Positions 48,285-61,300 of a stretch of 64,000 bases of DNA are shown one piece after another (position 1 is the stretch's first letter; every line of letters starts with the position of its first letter). The translations under genes were made by a program, and so were the position numbers. The notes beneath the pieces were generated by a model. That model saw nothing but the letters and a program-made list of their open reading frames with translations. It ran no database searches and had not been told where the DNA came from. Source of the stretch: Haemonchus contortus (taxonomy: Eukaryota; Nematoda; Chromadorea; Rhabditida; Trichostrongylidae); assembly GCA_000469685.2 (NCBI GenBank), contig LS997564.1, positions 12,688,091-12,752,090 on the forward strand, given 5' to 3'.

Positions 48285-51200
48285 ATGACGATTAGGCGAC
48301 TCACGCTCAGTCTCATGCTCGCCGCCACGGTCCTGTTCATCGGCGTCCATACGCACAACTGTAGTGATATCTGTTTAGACGAGATGGCAAAGCTTCGACT
48401 TGAAGAAATAAAGGTGAGCCATATTGATGTGTAGTCAACTTGGCCCAATGATAAGGACAGTTGTTAGGTAGAAGAGCTAATTTTGTCCTGCACATTCTCC
48501 GTTCATTAAACAGCATCGTAACGGTGCCCTACCCCACCTGCAACCTCCAGAACCACTGAAAATACTAGTTCTTATGGCGAATAGTAATCAAGTTGTAGCA
48601 ATATCGAAACTAGTTGAACATACTTTCTGAATGTAACCCTAAACTAGCACTCATAGAGCATTACTACATAAATGGAAGTGAACAAACGGTAGAGGTAACC
48701 AGTCTATTCGATTTTATGTTAGGTTTTGTCTAGAAGTAACAGGTTAATTTTTGATGATACCTACAAATTTACCACCAACTTTGGCAATTCATGGCGATAT
48801 GCGGTTGCAGTCACGGATGCTCACCTAAGGCTTCTTCATGATCATGAAAATCTCCTTGCACTGGAAAACTTTGCTCTGTGCATTTTTTGCTTTCTCATGA
48901 TTTTAAAGAAATATTGCTTTTTCCGTGCTGAGGGCTTAAAAACAAGTGTGGTCTCTTGAACGTCTTTTTCCGTGCTGCTATCGAAGCCTATTACACTTTT
49001 GGAGGCATGTTTTATATGAGATCGAATTAGGAATGATGTAGATTTGAGAGGATTTTCTGGACTATTCCTCAGGATTTCTGAGAACTTGAGTCATATATGA
49101 GCGCAGTTCATGCTAAGCCAAAAGATTATTCCTTTGCAATTCCGACCACTCTGATTAATTACAAGCCCTTTGTGAAGAAGGCATTGAGTTCTATAGCTCA
49201 CTTTACGTGTCATGCTAATGATTCAATCCATACTTTCATGGAAAACTGGACTATTTGTAATCATTTGTGTGTGGGAGATAGTAAATTTAGTGTGGGAACG
49301 TATACTACTCATGAGTAAAACAGAAACTATTGTTATTAGAGGTTTAGTTACAATTTTACAGATGCGTTTGCTGAATTCGATGGGCATGCAGGAGCCACCA
49401 AATGTTGACTCAATTGAACTTCCGAGATCTACGATCGAGGAAATGATTGAAGGTCTGGGAGAGATGAACGAGAAAGTCGAACAAGATTCTCAAGAAAAGA
49501 CTTTTATCATGGCCGTCGATCCCTCAGGTACCATCCTGACGTTTCACAGAACAAGTATTGCCTTAGGATTGTTAAAGCTCTTCAGAAGGCTTCGATCCCG
49601 ATATGTTGGTTGCACGGTTTCCGGTCTCACTCACCACCATGGTACGGAAAGTTGCAGAGGTTCGTCAGATACCTAACCGTAACCTACCGTAACCTATCGC
49701 TTCACTTTATAATCGCCACTTTTAGGCCTACTTACACGTGTATTTGCACATCGACGAACCGTTGCCTGAACCACAGGTTGTGAAGGTTATGGTCAGGGAG
49801 CGACTGCTTAATGGGGACGTGAGTGATGGATGACGTTTTATTTTGGAAACACCATGATATTATCAGAGTTTTGATTTAGCCAGGCTTATTTTCCATCGTA
49901 AATGTTAGTAGCCACTATACAATTAAGCGTCAGCAGTTACTTCCACATACATCATTGTGAAGCAAATAAACAAGTAAGGTGATGCAGCTCAATGAGATGG
50001 GCTGCAAATGCAAGACGAACCCAGAAACTTGGCTTTTTTTTGTTCCGGCCGCCACCAGAACATCGCATTTAATTTCTTTTCGCCTTGCTCTCAGCGATTC
50101 CCATGAAAAAAAGAGTTGTCCCCTTTGAGATTTTAAAACAGGTTCGATCCTTTGCAGGTCGGTGATGTCATCGCTACGAACCCCGTTGAAGTACAACGCA
50201 GTGGTAAAGTTGTTTTGCCGCTGAAATCCTCTGACGTAGAAAGGTATGATATTTCTGCACTCTTGTACTGTATCACCCCTGTAGGGCTGACTTCTATTCC
50301 ATTTCTTACCTTATGCCTTCGAGCACCGCAAAATTCTGGAATGATTGAGTTCATGGCGCATCCTTGACGAGAGAAATGAAAGTGATCACTTTACATTTTG
50401 CTACTGCAAATATTGCCTTTCACAATTTCTTTTCGATCACCGAGCAAATCTGAAAAGTTGTAATGTGATCACACATCAGGTGATTTCTGAGCAAAACCAA
50501 ATGTCTGGTGCCGCGTTATTCTATGGTGCACTTTATTGTTTACAACCTGTTCAAAAGCAATTTTTCTGAGTCATTCCAAATTCAATCTGCAATTAACTTG
50601 TTCCTTCTAAGGGGCCTGTCAACACCCACTGTTTTCACCTTTATACTTTTGAGCGAATAGTCTACCACATCGGGAACGGCAGTGTCAAACAGTGATACTT
50701 TCTTTTCGAAGAGTATTTCTGTTCATTAAACTGTTATGTCAACAACAACTAAAAAGGTGCGACGAACACCAGGAAAATCGTTACAACCGGTTATCAGTCG
50801 TTATTGTCGATATGTGCAGCCCAGCAATGTTACAATGATTAGTCTGCAATCGGTCACCTAGATGGACTAACCGGCGTTTCATTGAGTAAAGCACCACGCT
50901 CGTGGGTAATCAGGTCACCCTGAAGGGTCGATTTAGGAACTAGTTCAACCATCAGCTTCTGCCATTCTTCACCGACGTAGGCGACGTAGTAATTATATTC
51001 AACATTTTCACCTGTACAGTACTTGATAAAAAGTAGCTGTATTCAAGTGTACAGTTTCGATCAGTTGTTTGCAGCTGAACTGTCGTCTCTGATCGGCCAC
51101 TTCCGACAGTCGTTTATGGTTTCGTCATTGACTTGAATTCGTCAGATGTCCTTCAAAATTATTTAGTCAAAGATAAGAGTCAGATTTGGCGTTGTGTATC

Positions 51201-54200
51201 CAATTTGGTACCCCACCACTACCTTCAACCAGGTCAGATATGATCTGAAGTGGCTCTTGTCAAAAACAATCTACGGAATGACGGCTAATTATAAGTCATT
51301 TCGAAGGTTGTGCGCCCATAGTTTGCACAATAAACCATAACGTGCGCTTGGGAAAGGTAAAATTGTCGATTGAATGGAACTCCCAACGGACGTAGTGAAG
51401 CCGACTGTATGTGATGCAATTACCTCTTTGCACTATGCGAATGGTCAATCTCCACTTTGCATGTTACGGTTGCAAAGTGCACCATGCGTTATACTTGACG
51501 CCATTCTACGACTAGTGGCTTCGATTATCCACAACTTCACCAAATACTTTAAATGTGGCTCAGATTATGACGGGCCGCCAAATCCTTTGCTGTTTAAGAT
51601 TTCCAAATGCCGTCGTAACGAGGTGTATGACTTAATTTGCATTTGACATTATTAAAGGGATAAGGAAAAATCTGTTGTTCCTCACCCCCTCCCCCTCCCC
51701 CTCCCCCAACCCACTCACCCCCCTAAGCTGTTGTATAGAACAGAAGCAGCCATCGGCGTTACAATCCCTAATGAAAGTCATGCGCATCCCTGGATTGGAT
51801 TGAAGCCAAAAACATCGTATAGTAGGTGTACCGTGCAGAAAAGTATATGCGTGAATTTCATGACAATCCAAGTTTCTCACGGGATTTTCTGGAAGCGCCA
51901 TGGAAAACTGTAGAAGGACACTATTCACTTGTGTGCGCGTAGCATATCAGGAGGTCCAGATTCAGGTTCATCTTCGACCTTTCTGTTTCAGGCTATGAAG
52001 CATCAGAACGAAGTTGGCACTAGCCAGGGGCCTCAGAAGGGCCTCAAGGTTGAATGTTTGAATTATTCCAGTTGGTTTCAGCTGCGTTGTTGTCGTTTCT
52101 GAATTCGTGAAGGAGTATGTGTCAAGTATGGGAGAAGTATACCGTTGTAAGAATACAGGCACGGTTTACGATAATTTTGAGGCATCTCTCCAAAGTGCTA
52201 TTTCGCAAAAAAAAATATGACTTCACTTGAGAAAATTAGCAACGAGTTAGCTGTCTGGATGTCTCTCATTTGGGAGTACTATCGTCTCGTCCTAAGAATA
52301 GTGCAGTAATAGCAAGGCCGGCATAACACGGCCACTTTGAGTGTCTGCGCCGGCCAAACCGGTTTTGGAGCCCTCATTACGCCCTATCTAAGCCGTTTAT
52401 TTTTTCAGTGCTGGTTATTTTATGCACATATAGGAGGACAGGGCTCTCATTGAAAAGTCCTATGAGCACTATCAAAATGTTCTGGAAGAAATCCGGTACT
52501 TTTGAAAAATTCATGAAGAACCACCTATTACTTTCTTCATAGCTTGTCATGCGCCACTAACACAAACTTCGCAATAATTTATTGTAGAATTGTAACGAAT
52601 TCTTTGATTATGTTATCCTTTTCACTATGTTTATGGGCTTCTATTCTTCTGCGTAGTTTTGAGAAATACTATTGAATACGAGAGATGGGGCCAAAAGTGC
52701 CAACGATGTTATTTAAAGCGAAGTTTAGCTTAGTAAATTCCCATAGCTCAATTGCGACTTTCACAGACGAGTTTTTCCTTATTCAGAAAGGTAATAATTT
52801 GAAACCAACGTCATACGTTTGGGAGTGTCGAGCAAAAACACTGAAAGGTGCATAACCATTTCAATCAAAATGCAAACCTATTTTTAGAAATCCTTCCAAT
52901 CTGTTAACTCAACTTCTGGTAGGGGCAGTGGGGGGCTGGTTCTGATCTAGTACCTACTCAGCGTCATTTGGGAACGTAAGGCCGGTCATCAGGAGTCGGT
53001 TGAAGATGCCGCCTGGAAGAAAATCCGTTTCGGTTTCTCATAAAAAAAATCATAACCGAGGTAGAATCTTTTATTCTTTATTGGCTCTGAGCTCTTACGG
53101 TGCATAGTCAAGCTGCTTCAATGGTTTGAGATCCCCCGCACTTAAATGCCCTTTTTAATCATACTAAACGGCGAACAAAGAGTTGGATGGAAGCCAAAAG
53201 TAATTACATTTACTTGCTTTTTTTTCAGCATACTCATTTAAAACGACATACTTAGCCGGTTTTTATGATGGGAATATGCTCATACTTAGCCTTTGTGTGA
53301 AATGTATAAAGGTGTGATTCTGTGGAATTGCTGAATTACTGGAATTAGTTACTAAGCGGTCAACCAGTTACCTTCTCGAGAAAATGTCTCCAGTTGATAA
53401 AGTTCCACTTGGTCTAGCCTCAGAGTTAGTCCAATATGAGTCAGCAGAAAGTCTGTCCCGTCGCTTTTCGTTGTGACCAAGTTCAAGCAGTTCGTTAAAT
53501 GCTTTTGCAGCGTTACCACCACCCACACGGTAATTTTGACTAGTCAATGGGGGTGAAGGGGGGTGGAGGGGGGAATTTCGAGAACAGATTCAGATTAATG
53601 ACCTAACACTGACGCCATAATCTATGTACTATGTGCAATTGCCTTGCGATATGGGAAACAAACTCAACCTGGTGTCGCCTGGTTTCTGATGAGAAGCTTC
53701 ACGTCACAGTCTGGTAGTCTGAGCAATGAACGTCACAATCAACAAACACGCGCCTGAAACCGTCAATTACCTTGTTGTTCTGTTTCAGATAAAAATTTTT
53801 TGCTCATAGTTTTGGTAAAGACGCAATTTGGCGTGAAATCTGAATCATGAACTGTCTCTTGGGAGAGGTATTTTCATCCGAGCGATAGCAAATAAATAAT
53901 TAGGATTGCTTACGTTTATGGTTTGTCACCTGAAGACCGCTCTCTGTAGACATGTCAACATATCAGTTTGGAAACGAGCCAAAGCTTCGTTGAGTTTGGA
54001 AATCCTTTTTTCTGGAAAAAATGCTTGGGCTAGGAGCGCCTGGACGTGTCGTCTGAAAATATGTACAGTGTGTGCGGTTGTACCGTCCCTTGAATGGTTT
54101 TTTCAAACCGGGAGAACCCAACTCATGAGCACCTCAACGTTTAGCTCGTAATCACGGATTTTAATGCCTCTGCTAGGGCAGTACTAGGGCAAGTGGCGCA

Positions 54201-55361
54201 AAAACACATGCATGTCTCGGATTTGAACTTCGGATCAATATTCACCCAGGAGAACATAGCCATCCATCCATCAGGAGTCGGTCAGCTCACCAGGAGGATA
54301 AAAAATTGACTCCGCAATGACTGACCGCCACACGTCATTGTGTAAGCTACATAGACATTAAAAACGCCACCGTGATACTTATACTCATAAGGCTCGTCTT
54401 CACTCATGTGCTAGCACCAGCAACAAACCATTCGCTTCTGTCTTTCGCGATCGCCATCCACGGTAGACTCAGGGTTTGATGAAGATGGCGGTGTGAAGAG
54501 TCGTTCAGCTGCAGTCGCAGCTGTTTCACGTGATCGACAAGCACATCCCCCCCATCTCGTAGCATGCCTACCCTTAGGTCGTGAAGATCCTATGGAAGCC
54601 CACTCGACTGTTCTTCTTGTCCATCTGTCATCATCTCTTCTCATTATATGACCAGCCCACCGAAATTTTGCGTTCTTCATGTATTCCACCGGATCGCGGA
54701 GTCTAGCCATTCTGCGCATTCCAACGGAACGAATTACGGAACGCCACCGTTATTCTGAATGGAACTCAAATGCGGGGCGTATCACAAAAACGGGGTTGAT
54801 TAACATCAAAATACATCATCTTTCCATCCGATATTACCTTTACTGCTACATTTCGTTGTCTCACTAATGCAATTTAAAGGCACTATATTTGCTCTAATGA
54901 GGTAACGGTATTTCTTTTCGAGTTTTCACCGCATCAGCAGTGGTTCAAAGGCGACCATTTTAGGACTACCGTATCCTTCCACTGGGAATTCGAACCTTTT
55001 TCTCCATCGCGCGCGACTGTTCGCGATTAGGGCGGCTAGCGCAACGCGATTTTCGGGGGAAGTACTCGCACTCGTCCGAAGCACTAAATCACTTTTGTGG
55101 CAATACAAATTATTACCTGTTCACATCTCTCACATTTCTAACTACCAACCTTAACTGTCAGTTTCGAGTGGCTTCTTCCAAAGTTTAACCTCTTTGTGGC
55201 GGTTCAGTCATGTAACGAAACTAAGGTGTTATTCTTTTCCAATTTTTCCTTATGCATTCAGATGGTGGAGATCGGAGCCGATTCTAGGACTTTACGTGGA
55301 GGCAATGCTGAATGGTGAGAACATCGCCGTGCACCCACAACAGGATCGTCACGCACGTCAT
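48285..55361 (+). CDS. daf-7: TGF-beta ligand: signal peptide and prodomain exons
   Basis: Exon 1 (48285-48413) holds the signal peptide and CSDICLDEMAKLRLEEIK. Exon 2 (49362-49604) starts MRLLNSMGMQEPPNVDSIEL, the usual start-of-prodomain pattern (helix, then PP). Exon 3 (49726-49818) has AYLHVYLHIDEPLPEP. Exon 4 (50158-50243) and exon 5 (55262-55361) join through a split arginine codon to give SDVERWWRSEPILGLYVEA, matching the conserved W..N.GL element of prodomains. Exon 2 uses a poor donor (TAT|GTTGGT), and the text after VDPSG does not look like the family; a shifted frame there reads NKYCLRIVKALQKAS, which does. Either the exon ends elsewhere or one base is wrong. Confidence 0.85.
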
Positions 55362-58300
55362 GTAAGAAAACCTTTACCTTCGCCTATGTTTCCTCTTCTT
55401 GAGTCTGAGTTGTGGCTATATGGGTTTTCCTTGACTCGAAATAAAAGCGCTCGAAATTCGCAGAGCACTTTCATGGAGTGTTGTATAATGACTGTATGGC
55501 AGGGAGTGTGATGTTCTATTGTATGTACGGGGTGTCCCAAAATTATTGGCGTCAAAATTCAGAAATTTCCAAGGAAGAAATAATTTATCAAATTCACATT
55601 ACTTATTACTAATTAGTTGCATAAGAAGGTTTCCCTGCAATATGCATGGTTACTGATGCGGAACTCCCAATATCTTTCAGATAGAGGAGGCTCATTTAAT
55701 GCCACTTGAAATCATTGACACACGAGAGGTGGAAGGGCATTATGAAACTCTTTGGGATTTTTATAATAACCGTATAGGAGGCTATTAAACGATATAGAAA
55801 AAAAGATTGAATCAGGGGCAAACCAGGAAAGGTAGAAAGGTAGAATATTTTTGAAGAGAGGACTATTAAAATGGCCCGTCTGCTATTCGGTCGGCATTGT
55901 GGGTGACCCATCAAAAGGAAGTCAATGGGCACGGCTTACAGGAGTCATCGCGATTGAAGAAGGTCATGCAGAAGCTTCACTGCCATTCCTATCGTATGCA
56001 GAAAATTCGCTTCAATTTCGATTTCATCAGACACTGCAGAGCCAGAAAATGCAGAAAGTCGCAGACCCACTTGAATGATGACACGTAACCCTTCGTCGTT
56101 TTCTGTGGCCAAAAAAATTTTTACGATAAAACCATCCCTCCACAACCAAAACGTTCGCGCTCTGAAAAGAAACATCTAGCACGTAATATCTCGCAAAAGG
56201 GTTGCTATAAGAGCACTGAAGCTTATTTGTCAAAGAAATCATTGGCGTGGGCAAGCCGCTCGTGGTTTCTTCGGTGCAGGCATGAAAATTGACCAAGACC
56301 AGCGCTCAAAGGGCGTACTGATGGAAGTAATGAAGCACTGATCCGACTACGTTTTCTAAAACAGATCGTAGTTCTTCCAGCAGGACGCTACTCCGGCCCA
56401 TAGAGCCAAGCTTGCCTGCGAGTGGTGCAAATGGTTATCCTATTTTCCAGAACTTGACTCACTTCACTCCCACGAATGGTCCCTGATTAGGCGAGGACCT
56501 GTCGAGTTAGCAATCCCAGCTGGGAGTCCTAGAATGCAAAGGCTGAAGAAAGGTTGGGAAGAAATGGAGGATACCTGCGTGCCACATGTGATCAAGTCGA
56601 GAGCAAACTTTGGCTTCTATCCACGCTCATGGGGATATTTTGACATGCGACTGTAGCATGTTGTAGCACATATATAGTGTTAGCTGGCGTGCATAGAAAT
56701 TCCATCGTCTTTCGCAGCTTAGTAGTTTCAAATATATTGCTATAAATCGGCGCCAATAATTTTGAAACACCGTGTATATTACTGAAATTTAGATTTTAAG
56801 TTCATTTGATTTGGTTGAGTTGATTTTAAGTTGATTCGCATGCCTTAATATTAGCATGGATTTTTCGATATCGAGCGGATCCATCGATCAGATATTGTTT
56901 AACCACTTTTGGAGAACTGACTCATTTTGGAAGTTGACTCAGGCTCAGTTCGATGAATCGGAGATATCGATTTGTCATTCTAAGTATGAGTAAGTCAGCA
57001 GTGTATTCGAATTAGCTTAGTTATTTCAAAAATCGACTAACATAGAAATAGGCGGTTTTTTAATCAACTGAAAATCGCGCGGATGTCTTGGGTCCTTGCT
57101 TTTGTTAGAGCCGTGATCTGAGTCGCCTGAACGCTAGATCGACCAGCCGGAAAATAAGTCCTGCATATCATTTGTAAAGTTTGTAATCTTTTGAAGGCCA
57201 AAGCTAGTACTCACACACGCACACACGAGTTGAAGTTCATGCTAAGGTTGAAGTAAACTCGATAATGGTCTGTTGGCTGAAGCATGTGCAGGAACAGGGC
57301 CTGATCCCTGTCCTAGCGCATGCTTTGCGTACAGCCCCTTATCCATTGTAACACTGAAACCTAAGGTGCTCCCAGCTAAATTCAACAGCATCTATTTATT
57401 TAATAAATGTGCAATGGTAACAATTGTAATAATGACTATAATATAATAGAAGGTGCAAGGGAAAAAAATATAATGGAAAAAGCATTACCATCAAGCTCGA
57501 GAAAAAATGGCCGGCTGGAAAAACGAGGCTTGCAAAAATAAAAAAATATCCAAAGGAGAACGTAAAGCAATCTCGATTAGTACAAATATCTCGGGCTTTG
57601 TTAACCTTGTTAATTGATCCTTTTTTTCATGTCTAACTCCTGGTTTAGGGTTTTTGATGAATAATTCTCAAAGGGCTGCATAAGTGTGCTTTTAGATTCA
57701 TTTGTTATGTCGTCGCTATGTGAATCAAATACCCAATTATGCAATATGATTGGGGATTCAATATCACTTGTTTTGTTTGATGCCTTGAGTTTATAATGAG
57801 CACAAAAGTAAGTGCAGCTAATTTGAGAGCTTCGTTCTGAATAAAGAATTGAGACTTGGTATTGAGCTGAAGGGGCGTTTTCATTCTAAACCGATCCTCA
57901 AATGTTTCTCTTGCTTTTCGGATTTCTTTCAATTCCAAACTCTCCCAGTGGATCGAGAATTTTCATTTCGTACATAGGTCCCTGCATCTCAGTTTCGAAT
58001 AATCAAGCCAGCTTCGTTGATTACTCTACTTTCCTAGGCTATTTGAAGAAGCTGATATGTGAAACTACTTCAAGAGCTTCCAACTAAATACATAAAAATG
58101 TACGTCATGAAAGTATAAAAATAGAACGAACGCTTCGTTGCGTTCCCTGAGCAGCTTAAATGTTAAAACCGATTTATTGGTGTTACGTGTTGATATTAAG
58201 ATGCTATTTTGATGAGATTGGACAATAATTGTGGAGGCTTGCTTGACTTGGGTACTTCACAATTTTTTCCTCGGATTTTTGGTGTTTTTCCATTTTGAAA

Positions 58301-61300
58301 TATACTCATCACCTTTATGGCTGTCAGACAGTAAAGTACTAGTGTGATAGTTCCAATTATAGTGAGTGTTCAATTCTTAACAACACCCGATAATACTTAT
58401 CTGTCTTGCTGACTCAATCACCCATTGGAATCAGTGGGTGGATATTGAAGCTCCTGGTCTCGAATCTCAGGATCTGATTCGTCATACTTACTTCTGCCAT
58501 ATTTCACGTAATGTGATGTGCAGTGATATTATATCTGAAGTAAGGGAGTTGTGTTAGTGATGGGATAGCCGTTGGACTTCTGTTTTTTTGGATTAAGTAC
58601 GTGACTTTCGCAAGAGGGAAATTCTCACGTAAACAGCAGCTGAGTACCCCTAAGTCGATGCATGGCTTCAAAATGGATCAGATTCCCCAGGATTTCACAG
58701 AAATTAGAAAGACAGGACACCTGTTGAACAGAGGGGCTTCGAGAAAAGGGGATCTATCAATCGCTCACTTGAGCAACTCCAGTACTTGTTCAAATTTACA
58801 CTGCTACAAAAGCCAAAGTAAATAGCAAGAAGTGGGCGGAGGTGGTAATACTTCGGCAAGTGGTGCATATGGTCACAGGTTCGAATCCTGGATCGATATC
58901 ATCTGCCCAAGCCAGCCAAATCTTTCATCCCTCCCAGTTCGGTTAACTGGTACTAGACTCGTCTGGGAGGGTAAAAGTACTGAGTGGTACCTCAACTGGC
59001 CACCCCAAATTATTGTATAAGCCACAAAGTCGCTCGATACGCTAGTCCAAATCTGGATGAAGGTCGAAAGTGGGGGCGCATCCTTCCGGCGGGATTGATC
59101 CAATGTCTTCAAAAAGTAAGTAGAAGTAGTTGATGAGCCCTATTTTTGTTTTGCTAGAGCTGTAGCATGACCCGACCTCTCTGTAGCAATATATTCTGGT
59201 TATTAAATGTGGGTGAGCTTTTTAGAATTTCTATTTTGAGTTGAAAGTTTAGTCTGTCTCTGGAAATATCTGCTCATTCAGATGATTGATATGTTACTTT
59301 GTAAACTGCTGCAAATGATGGCTAATTATACCCAAAGAATACTGCGAAGTGCAAATACAGTATCTAAGATGTGTCCACAAACATATGACGTGCTCGGTAT
59401 GTGTCATAGCCCCGGAATAGAGTGATTTCTTAACAATCGGGGACGCTTTCTCGGTTTTCTCCATCTTCGCTCTTTTTAAAATCAATGTAACTTCCACTGG
59501 AAACATGAGAACTTCCAATGTCGCACCATGGAACTGAAAATGGAATTGAAATTCAGACCAATGAAGCTCATTAGGGTCATCATGAACAGCTGAATGTGTA
59601 GGATCGAACATAACTGAAATAAAATTTTGCAGGCAATGTTCATGTCGGTTACGCTGGCATCGGAAGCGAAGTCCCGAGGGAAGAGAAGTCCATCTGTCTG
59701 CATGCCAGAAGACAAGGAACCCGGTTGCTGCCTCTACGATCTTATCGTACGTAGCATTCGGATTCTCTGAATATTTTGATCAGCCTTGTGTTTGTTCATT
59801 AAATCCAACAAATCCTTTTCAGGTTGATTTTCAACAGATTGGCTGGAAATTTATCATCGCACCTCACAAGTACAATGCCTATATGTGTAGGGGTGATTGT
59901 ACGGTAAATCATACGCATGTAAGTTCCACATCTTGAATCCTGTGTTTAGAAATCCCGTCGTTATGTGTTGGATTACTGTAAATTCCAGGTGAGTCGGTCA
60001 GGACATACAAAGGTAGCCAAAACGGGCGTTATCACAAGGCAAGATGCCACTGGTAACCAAGGAATGTGCTGTCACCCCGCTGAGTGAGTTTTCTTCTGGA
60101 ATCCTCGTATAAACATGATTAGCCTGATCGCCGGGATTATTCTGAACCTCCTTTCTGGATATAGCTCACTCATTCCCTAGTTCTCCTGCTTTGAGGATTT
60201 CACCCTGCAGTAATGTGATTCTGAAATTTTGCTTCTCAGGGTGACTTATTATAAGTAAGGGGGGTGATTTTGAAGGTCTCTTATTCTCCTCTGTCGTAAC
60301 ATCTATAACCACATACAGTCATTCAGAACATCCATCTTTTAGTTTCCCTTTGCCCACATTTATAAGTCATGCTAACCAAAAACTTTGAAGACGGCGTTGA
60401 AGCCACAGTTCGCGATAATTTCGAGTACTTGAGTGAAAAAATGAAATTATGATAAACATAGCAAGAGTGGCGAAGAAAGCTCGAAAATTGGCGTTCTTAG
60501 AATTATAAGGCTTAAAGAATTAGTGAGGAAGTGGCTTATGCAAGATTATTTGTCTGTAACCGTTTGGGTGTCTCTCAAGTAAGCACACTATTTGTCTGCG
60601 TTTTCACACTTCATTATGTATGGGCGACGTCGTAATGTAGACCCGTTTGGATGAAAACGTCGGCCGAGTTGGTTTCAGAGCCTTGCAACGTCGTATATAA
60701 AAGTTCCCTAGCCCGACAATATTCCACATGTTTCTGTGAAGGCCATAAGTCCACCTCAGAAAGGAATCTCAGAAATCTTTGATCGTGAACTATGCCTCTA
60801 TGAAGCGATAGAACTTCGTAAATAAAATTCTATATCACTACATACTTCGGCACAAATCAGCATCTGACAAACCAAATCATCGTGATGGTATGACCCCATA
60901 ATGATGAGAGATTGTTGTATAAGATAGGAACTGAAGCAGTAAATGAGGGAGGAAATTTCTATTCACAAATGCTGAATAGAAGGAGAAAATCACATCAGTT
61001 AAACAATAAAACACGAAAAGCAACCGCACTGTCAGCGACGACGTACTCATTATAATCGCTCCTCCCTTCCTATTTCCTTTGATTTCTATTTACTTGAGAA
61101 TTTTAAAAGCCTACTGTGGTCTATCAAGTACGTCGATGAAATAGTCCCTCCCAATGTTACTGAGCTTGGTAGACAATAATATCTTATAAAATGTAATAGT
61201 ATGCTCCTTCCTTCTAAGGTCAAAGCATGGTGCTGCACTGTTACTGCTGAGCAATTCGATGGTCCTCATGCAATAAAACTTACTTGAATGGAGTTTCTGA

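Larger units (their letters stand above)
50244..55261 (+). other. Intron 4 of the TGF-beta ligand gene, 5 kb
   Basis: Runs from AG|GTATGA to TTATGCATTCAG at 55261. It holds a CT-rich tract at about 51680-51720, a MITE-related block from 52157, and a SINE (54183-54815) split by an RTE fragment. I see no other coding exon; the split Arg codon is restored across it. Confidence 0.7.
55362..59632 (+). other. Intron 5 of the TGF-beta ligand gene, 4.3 kb
   Basis: Runs from CAT|GTAAGA to the acceptor ATTTTGCAG at 59632. It contains the Tc1/mariner-type element 55528-56774 and the SINE copy 58830-59125. The remaining parts (56775-58829, 59126-59632) hold no supported exon; a 105-codon minus frame at 59294-59611 is unassigned. 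Confidence 0.7.

Noticed and set aside
51680..51725. Pyrimidine-rich tract as a regulatory element or G-quadruplex
   Set aside because: Simple-sequence tract inside an intron; no independent evidence of function.
58879..58889. GGTTCGAATCC as part of a true tRNA gene
   Set aside because: No acceptor stem or anticodon arm closes around it; the flanks match a dispersed SINE family.
59294..59611. 105-codon minus-strand frame just upstream of the ligand's exon 6
   Set aside because: No recognised motif and it opposes the ligand gene; no splice signals support it.
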